From Candidatus Hydrogenedentota bacterium (GTDB lineage Bacteria; Hydrogenedentota; Hydrogenedentia; Hydrogenedentales; SLHB01): a stretch of DNA of 9,604 nucleotides. Positions 5,170 to 9,604 of this stretch are shown in pieces. Within the stretch, counting starts at the first letter, position 1. Each line of letters starts with the position of its first letter. Both the position numbers and the translations under genes were made by a program. The stretch spans positions 1 through 9,604 of the forward strand of contig JAJDAB010000708.1 of the NCBI GenBank assembly GCA_029262095.1. Reading direction: 5' to 3'. The notes under the pieces are model-generated. The model searched no databases. It saw nothing but the letters and a program-made list of their open reading frames with translations, and was not told the origin of the DNA.

Positions 5170-8100
5170 ATGGCTGTAGCTCCAAATCTCCACACTCAAC
5201 GGCATTCTTTGGCTCGTGTCCCGGATCAGTTTGAGTTACCGAATCTCATTGAGATTCAAACGAAATCGTACAACGATTTTCTTCAATGGGAAATCCCACC
5301 GGATGAGCGGCAACTGGTGGGTCTTCAGGAAGTTTTTCTGGATGTCTTTCCCATTGCTTCTCCGGATGGGCTCACGCGGCTTGAATTTGTTCACTATTCA
5401 TTTGCGCCACCGAAGTACACCGTCGAGGAAAGCCAGGAACGTGGTCTCACATATGCGGCATCTTTGAAGGCGTTGCTTCGCCTAGTTCGCTATGAGGAAG
5501 TGGGTACGACAGGCGAACAGCGTGAACAAATCATGCTGGAGCAGGAAGTATTCCTCGGCGAATTGCCGATGATGACCCCCACCGGTACTTTCATCATTAA
5601 TGGCGCCGAGCGTGTCATCGTGAGTCAATTGCACAAGTCGCCTGGTGTTTCGTTCGAAACGAAAGTTCACCAAAACGGAAAAGTGTTAATGACCGCGCGG
5701 ATCATCCCCTATCGGGGCGCGTGGCTCGAATTCGAATACGACGTCAACGATGTGCTGTGGCTCACCATTGATCGTCGGTCCCGGATTATTGCCACGGCGT
5801 TTCTGCGGGCGTTCGGTTTTGTTGAGAATGCGGAAATCCTCAAGCTCTTCTATAGAACTGAGAAAGCGGTGCCCGGTCGATCGAAGATTAAGATCGGCAG
5901 TAAGAGTTTCGATCCGCTCGAATTTGAAGGCCGGATTCTGGCCGATGACATCATCGACGAAGAGACCGGCGAAATCCTGGGTGAAGCTGCGCAAGAAATC
6001 TCCGAGGCTTCAATTGGCCGGATCATGCGCTCGAACATCAAAGAATTCGAAGTCATCAACGACAAAGATGTCGTCGGCGATCCTTCGATCGCAAATACCC
6101 TGTCGCTCGATCCAACACAAACACAAGAAGATGCCTACCGAGAAATTTACTCGCGTATCCGCCCGGGCGATCCGGCAACGGATGCGACGACGCGATCATT
6201 TTTCCAAAAACTGTTTTTCGATGCTTCGCGTTACGATTTCGCGCCTGTGGGTCGTTACAAAATCAATCGCAAGCTGGGGCTCGAAACGGAACAGGAAATC
6301 AAGACGCTTAATAAAGAAGACGTCGTTGCGACGTTACAATACTTGGTCAAGCTCCGATCCGGTGAAGGCGTTTTGGACGATATCGATCATCTCGGAAATC
6401 GACGCGTCCGCGCGGTGGGCGAGTTGCTGGCGAATCAGGTTCGCATCGGACTTGTACGGATGGAGCGCACCGTACGCGAGCGGATGAATTTCCAAGAAGA
6501 CGATCAACTCTCGCCACAGAATCTGGTCAATCCGAAACCGGTAAGTGCGGTGATCAAAGACTTTTTTGGCCGTAGCCAACTCTCGCATTTCATGGATCAG
6601 ATTAACCCGCTTGCGGAATTGACACATAAGCGCCGTTTGAGCGCGTTGGGGCCGGGTGGTTTGAGTCGGGATCGCGCAGGTTTCGAAGTACGTGACGTAC
6701 ACCCCACGCACTATGGTCGCATTTGTCCGATCGAAACGCCTGAAGGCCCGAACATTGGTTTGATGGCGTCCCTTTCCACGTATGCGCGTATCAATCAGTA
6801 CGGATTCCTTGAAACCCCGTATCGAAAAGTCGACAGCGGCAAAGTGTCGATTGACACCGAAATGTTGTCGGCGTACGACGAAGACAACTACATCATCGCG
6901 CAGGCCAATGCCACGATTAGTGATAAGCAGCGGCTAACGGATACAACCGTATTGAGTCGTCATCGCGGCGATTTCCCCCAGGCGGAACCGAAAGAAGTCG
7001 ATTACATGGACGTGTCGCCAAAGCAGTTGGTGAGCGTCGCGGCAGCTTTGATTCCATTTCTCGAGCATGACGATGCGAACCGCGCATTGATGGGTTCCAA
7101 CATGCAACGTCAAGCCGTGCCGCTGTTGCAGACGGATTCGCCGTATGTAGGGACCGGCCTTGAACGGGTAACGGCGAAGAACGCAGGCACCGTAGTAAAA
7201 GCGGAGCGTTCAGGCGTTATCGAGTACGCGGATAGCGAAGTCATTCGCATTCGCCACAAGAGTTCCAAAGGCGCGGATGAGAATCCGTTCCGTGCGGATG
7301 AGGACGTCTATCGTCTGAAGAAATTCGTTCGGTCCAATCAGAATACGTGTATCAATCAAACACCCATCGTTCAGCGCGGCGAAGTCGTCGAGGCCGGCGA
7401 TATTATCGCGGACGGCCCCGCAACGCATGACGGTGAATTGGCGCTAGGCAAAAATATTCTCGTCGCATTCGTGCCGTGGGAAGGGTACAACTTCGAAGAC
7501 GCAATCTTGCTGAGCCAAGACCTCGTTAAGGAAGACGCGTTCACGTCGATTCACATACAAGTATTCGATATCGAAGCGCGGGACACGAAACTGGGTCCCG
7601 AAGAAATCACGCGCGATATTCCAAATGTTGGCGAAGAAGCACTTAACAATCTCGACGAAAACGGCATCGTCCGAATCGGCGCGAAGGTTAAGCACGGTGA
7701 CATCCTTGTCGGTAAAGTCACGCCCAAAGGCGAGACCGAGCTGGCGCCGGAAGAAAAACTGTTGCGCGCCATTTTCGGTGAAAAAGCGGAAGATGTTCGT
7801 GATGCTTCATTGACCGTACCGCCGGGTGTGAACGGCGTGGTCGTGGATGTGAAAGAATCCAGCCGACGCGAAAAAGTGGACGGTGGTCCGAAGAGCGCGT
7901 TGAACCAAGCGGTGAGCAAGCTCAAGCGCGAGTATCAGGAGCAAATTAACGAGATTCGGAAGACCTTTGTTGGCTTGGTCAAGACCGACCTCGTTGGTAT
8001 TAAGATTCTCGAAAGCGTATTCGATCATAAGACCGAATCGATCGCGTTGGAATCCGGAAAACGCGTTAAAGTTTCGCATCTCGAAAAAGCCGAATACAGT

Positions 8101-9021
8101 GTGTTGGCTCGGATGCGCATTGAAGATAAGAAAGTGCAACAACGTCTGACGCGGTTGGTCAATATGGCTGCGATGGAAGAAGCGAAGTTGATTGCATTTC
8201 GTGACAGCAAAATCGATCAAATGCGAAAAGGCGACGAGTTGCCGCCAGGCGTTATCAAGCTGGTAAAAGTTTTTGTTGCGACCAAGCGCCGGATGTCGGT
8301 GGGCGATAAGATGGCCGGGCGTCACGGGAACAAGGGCGTGATCGCGAAGATCATGCCGGTCCAAGACATGCCCTTCCTGCCAGATGGAACACCGGTTCAA
8401 ATCTTGTTGAATCCGTTGGGCGTGCCGTCGCGTATGAACGTCGGCCAAATCTTGGAGACCCATTTGGGTTGGGCAGCCGGCGCGTTGGGTATGCGATTTG
8501 CCACGCCGGTATTCAATGGCGCTTCTGAAGAGCGTATTCGCGAATTCCTATCCGAAGCCGGGTTACCGGAGCACGGCAAAATTAAGCTGCGTGACGGGCG
8601 AACCGGCCGCGAGTTTTCCCAGGAAACGACGGTCGGCCAAATCTACATGCTGAAACTGAACCATTTGGTTGATGACAAAATTCATGCACGGGCCATTGGG
8701 CCGTACTCGTTGGTGACGCAGCAGCCGTTGGGTGGTAAAGCCCAATTCGGTGGCCAGCGGTTTGGTGAAATGGAAGTGTGGGCGCTTCAAGCCTACGGTG
8801 CCGCGTATACCTTGCAAGAGCTACTCACAATCAAGAGTGACGACATTCAGGGACGCACCAAGGCGTATGAAGCGGTGGTTAAAGGCGACCGGGACGTTGA
8901 GCCCGGCCGACCCGAATCCTTTAACGTGTTGGTGCGGGAAATGCAGAGCCTGTGCTTGGACGTCATTAAGCTGCTTAAAGTTGAGAGTGGCGAAGACGAA
9001 GACGAAGCGGTGGAGGGTTAA
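5170..9021 (+). CDS. rpoB: DNA-directed RNA polymerase subunit beta
   Basis: This is the beta subunit of core RNA polymerase. It forms one pincer of the cytoplasmic enzyme and part of the active-site wall, and acts with alpha, beta' and omega. At 1283 residues it is full length. Landmarks include the N-terminal P-N-L-I-E-I-Q stretch (about 24-30), the rifampicin-binding cluster from S469-Q470 to about 495 with D476, H486 and S491 (E. coli D516, H526, S531), P-I-E-T-P-E-G-P-N-I-G following it, E776-D777 (E. coli E813-D814), the V-G-K-V-T-P-K-G block at 847-854, and K1047 and K1055 in the G-D-K-M-A-G-R-H-G-N-K active-site motif (E. coli K1065, K1073). The main rifampicin positions are wild type, so intrinsic resistance by these residues is not predicted. 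The C-terminus ends in an acidic run. It is followed after 6 bases by rpoC, but is not preceded by rplL, unlike most bacteria. Identity is beyond reasonable doubt. Confidence 0.99.
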   Translation: MAVAPNLHTQRHSLARVPDQFELPNLIEIQTKSYNDFLQWEIPPDERQLVGLQEVFLDVFPIASPDGLTRLEFVHYSFAPPKYTVEESQERGLTYAASLKALLRLVRYEEVGTTGEQREQIMLEQEVFLGELPMMTPTGTFIINGAERVIVSQLHKSPGVSFETKVHQNGKVLMTARIIPYRGAWLEFEYDVNDVLWLTIDRRSRIIATAFLRAFGFVENAEILKLFYRTEKAVPGRSKIKIGSKSFDPLEFEGRILADDIIDEETGEILGEAAQEISEASIGRIMRSNIKEFEVINDKDVVGDPSIANTLSLDPTQTQEDAYREIYSRIRPGDPATDATTRSFFQKLFFDASRYDFAPVGRYKINRKLGLETEQEIKTLNKEDVVATLQYLVKLRSGEGVLDDIDHLGNRRVRAVGELLANQVRIGLVRMERTVRERMNFQEDDQLSPQNLVNPKPVSAVIKDFFGRSQLSHFMDQINPLAELTHKRRLSALGPGGLSRDRAGFEVRDVHPTHYGRICPIETPEGPNIGLMASLSTYARINQYGFLETPYRKVDSGKVSIDTEMLSAYDEDNYIIAQANATISDKQRLTDTTVLSRHRGDFPQAEPKEVDYMDVSPKQLVSVAAALIPFLEHDDANRALMGSNMQRQAVPLLQTDSPYVGTGLERVTAKNAGTVVKAERSGVIEYADSEVIRIRHKSSKGADENPFRADEDVYRLKKFVRSNQNTCINQTPIVQRGEVVEAGDIIADGPATHDGELALGKNILVAFVPWEGYNFEDAILLSQDLVKEDAFTSIHIQVFDIEARDTKLGPEEITRDIPNVGEEALNNLDENGIVRIGAKVKHGDILVGKVTPKGETELAPEEKLLRAIFGEKAEDVRDASLTVPPGVNGVVVDVKESSRREKVDGGPKSALNQAVSKLKREYQEQINEIRKTFVGLVKTDLVGIKILESVFDHKTESIALESGKRVKVSHLEKAEYSVLARMRIEDKKVQQRLTRLVNMAAMEEAKLIAFRDSKIDQMRKGDELPPGVIKLVKVFVATKRRMSVGDKMAGRHGNKGVIAKIMPVQDMPFLPDGTPVQILLNPLGVPSRMNVGQILETHLGWAAGALGMRFATPVFNGASEERIREFLSEAGLPEHGKIKLRDGRTGREFSQETTVGQIYMLKLNHLVDDKIHARAIGPYSLVTQQPLGGKAQFGGQRFGEMEVWALQAYGAAYTLQELLTIKSDDIQGRTKAYEAVVKGDRDVEPGRPESFNVLVREMQSLCLDVIKLLKVESGEDEDEAVEG
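9012..9017 (+). promoter_or_regulatory. Ribosome binding site of rpoC inside the end of rpoB
   Basis: GGAGGG, lying in the last codons of rpoB, ends 10 bases before the rpoC ATG at 9028. The rpoB stop lies between the site and the start, so ribosomes finishing rpoB can restart on rpoC; this fits translational coupling of beta and beta'. Confidence 0.7.
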
Positions 9022-9027
9022 GAACGC

Positions 9028-9588
9028 ATGGCCAAACACGTACCGACAACGGGTGACCGATTTAACGCGCTCCAAATTCGGCTGGCGTCTCCTGAAGATA
9101 TTCTGAAGTGGTCGCGCGGAGAAGTGAAGAAGCCGGAGACGATCAATTATCGGACTTTCAAGCCGGAAAAAGATGGTCTCTTTTGCGAGCGTATCTTCGG
9201 TCCTGTGAAGGACTGGGAATGCGCGTGCGGTAAATATAAGAAAGTGAAGCATCGCGGTATTGTTTGTGATCGATGCGGTGTGGAAGTGACTGAATCCAAA
9301 GTGCGTCGCGAACGCATGGGTTGTATCAAGTTGGCGGTGCCGGTCACACACATTTGGTTCTTCAAGACGACTCCAAGCAGCATCGGTAACTTGTTGGATC
9401 TTTCGATTCGCGTGCTTGAGCGGATTATCTATTTCGAGAACTACGTTGTAGTCGATCCCGGTGAATCGAGTCTGGAAAAGATGCAGACGCTGACCGAGGA
9501 CGAGTATCAAGATGCACGCGAGCAATGGGGCTACCGCATCACTGCGATGATTGGTGCCGAAACCATAAAGATCATTCTTGAACAGTAG
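9028..9588 (+). CDS. rpoC: DNA-directed RNA polymerase subunit beta', N-terminal part, ended by an in-frame TAG
   Basis: This is the start of the beta' subunit, which holds the clamp and the catalytic aspartates of RNA polymerase. The 186 visible residues cover the N-terminal clamp region, with the zinc ribbon ligands C65, C67, C80 and C83 (E. coli C70, C72, C85, C88) and the conserved V-T-H-I-W-F-F and G-N-L-L-D-L stretches. Full-length beta' is about 1,350-1,400 residues and its Asp triad (NADFDGD) lies far downstream. Here the frame ends at TAG 9586-9588, just after I-I-L-E-Q. The next in-frame codons read D-I-D-S-M, which fits the hydrophobic-D-[LI]-x pattern of homologues (E. coli ...L-L-K-S-M-D-L). 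So the stop interrupts rather than ends the homology. Possible causes are a sequencing error, a nonsense mutation (TTG to TAG is one change), amber read-through or a genuinely split gene. Identity is certain; the status of the stop is not. Confidence 0.93.
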   Translation: MAKHVPTTGDRFNALQIRLASPEDILKWSRGEVKKPETINYRTFKPEKDGLFCERIFGPVKDWECACGKYKKVKHRGIVCDRCGVEVTESKVRRERMGCIKLAVPVTHIWFFKTTPSSIGNLLDLSIRVLERIIYFENYVVVDPGESSLEKMQTLTEDEYQDAREQWGYRITAMIGAETIKIILEQ

Positions 9589-9604
9589 GATATCGATTCC
9601 ATGA
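9587..9604 (+). other. Possible restart site for a second rpoC part
   Basis: AGGA (9587-9590) overlaps the TAG stop and lies 10 bases before an ATG (9601-9603) in the same reading frame as rpoC. A second polypeptide carrying the rest of beta' could start here by reinitiation. Only one codon is visible before the window ends, so this is a possibility and not a called gene. Confidence 0.3.

Noticed and set aside
4989..5234. 81-codon + strand open frame overlapping the rpoB start
   Set aside because: It begins at a weak start inside the promoter region, contains the proposed -35 and -10 boxes, has no Shine-Dalgarno site and runs out of frame into rpoB; the translation resembles nothing I recognise.
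5750..6487. 245-codon + strand frame inside rpoB
   Set aside because: It is a shifted-frame shadow of the strongly conserved rpoB sequence; its translation is arginine/serine-rich with no recognisable domain.
7807..9525. Long minus-strand open frames (218 and 234 codons) opposite rpoB and rpoC
   Set aside because: They lie antisense to unmistakable rpoB and rpoC codons, lack ribosome sites and show no family motifs.
1..9604. tRNA or rRNA genes, CRISPR arrays, insertion sequences, attachment sites
   Set aside because: No cloverleaf, rRNA-like stretch, spaced direct repeats, transposase or terminal inverted repeats could be recognised on either strand.

Overview
All coding sequence in this window lies on the + strand and falls into three blocks. 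Bases 1-3792 hold two exopolysaccharide or O-antigen genes: a Wzz/BY-kinase fusion and a Wzy/O-antigen-ligase-type membrane protein, 32 bases apart. Bases 3793-4836 hold a single secreted ThuA-domain protein with its own promoter-like leader. Bases 4837-9604 hold a 333-base regulatory gap followed by rpoB (complete) and the 5' end of rpoC, encoding the beta and beta' subunits of RNA polymerase.

The organism is a bacterium with moderate GC content. The genes use ATG or GTG starts and mostly have Shine-Dalgarno sites. The one-polypeptide Wzc-type kinase with a poly-tyrosine tail points to a diderm lineage. ThuA-domain proteins with signal peptides are especially numerous in Planctomycetota, Verrucomicrobiota, Lentisphaerota and Hydrogenedentota-like genomes, so a lineage of that kind is my tentative guess. 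It is an inference from gene style, not a database match.

The first two genes would work together at the inner membrane. The kinase/co-polymerase controls chain length and export through cycles of tyrosine phosphorylation, and the Wzy/ligase-type protein polymerises the repeat units or transfers the finished chain. The ThuA-like protein is a probable periplasmic or secreted enzyme of uncertain reaction. rpoB and rpoC are tightly coupled (6-base gap, SD of rpoC inside the end of rpoB). The usual rplK-rplA-rplJ-rplL genes are not upstream of rpoB; the gap there instead carries a TTGACA-type promoter, a palindrome over its -10 box and several inverted repeats.

The most striking observation is at the right end. 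The rpoC frame stops at an in-frame TAG (9586-9588) after only 186 codons, before the catalytic domain. The codons after the TAG still look like the conserved continuation of beta'. The TAG overlaps an AGGA sequence placed 10 bases before an in-frame ATG at 9601. This is either a sequencing error or point nonsense mutation, a read-through amber codon, or a beta' subunit split into two polypeptides by termination-reinitiation. The window ends 4 bases into the putative second part, so it cannot be decided here.
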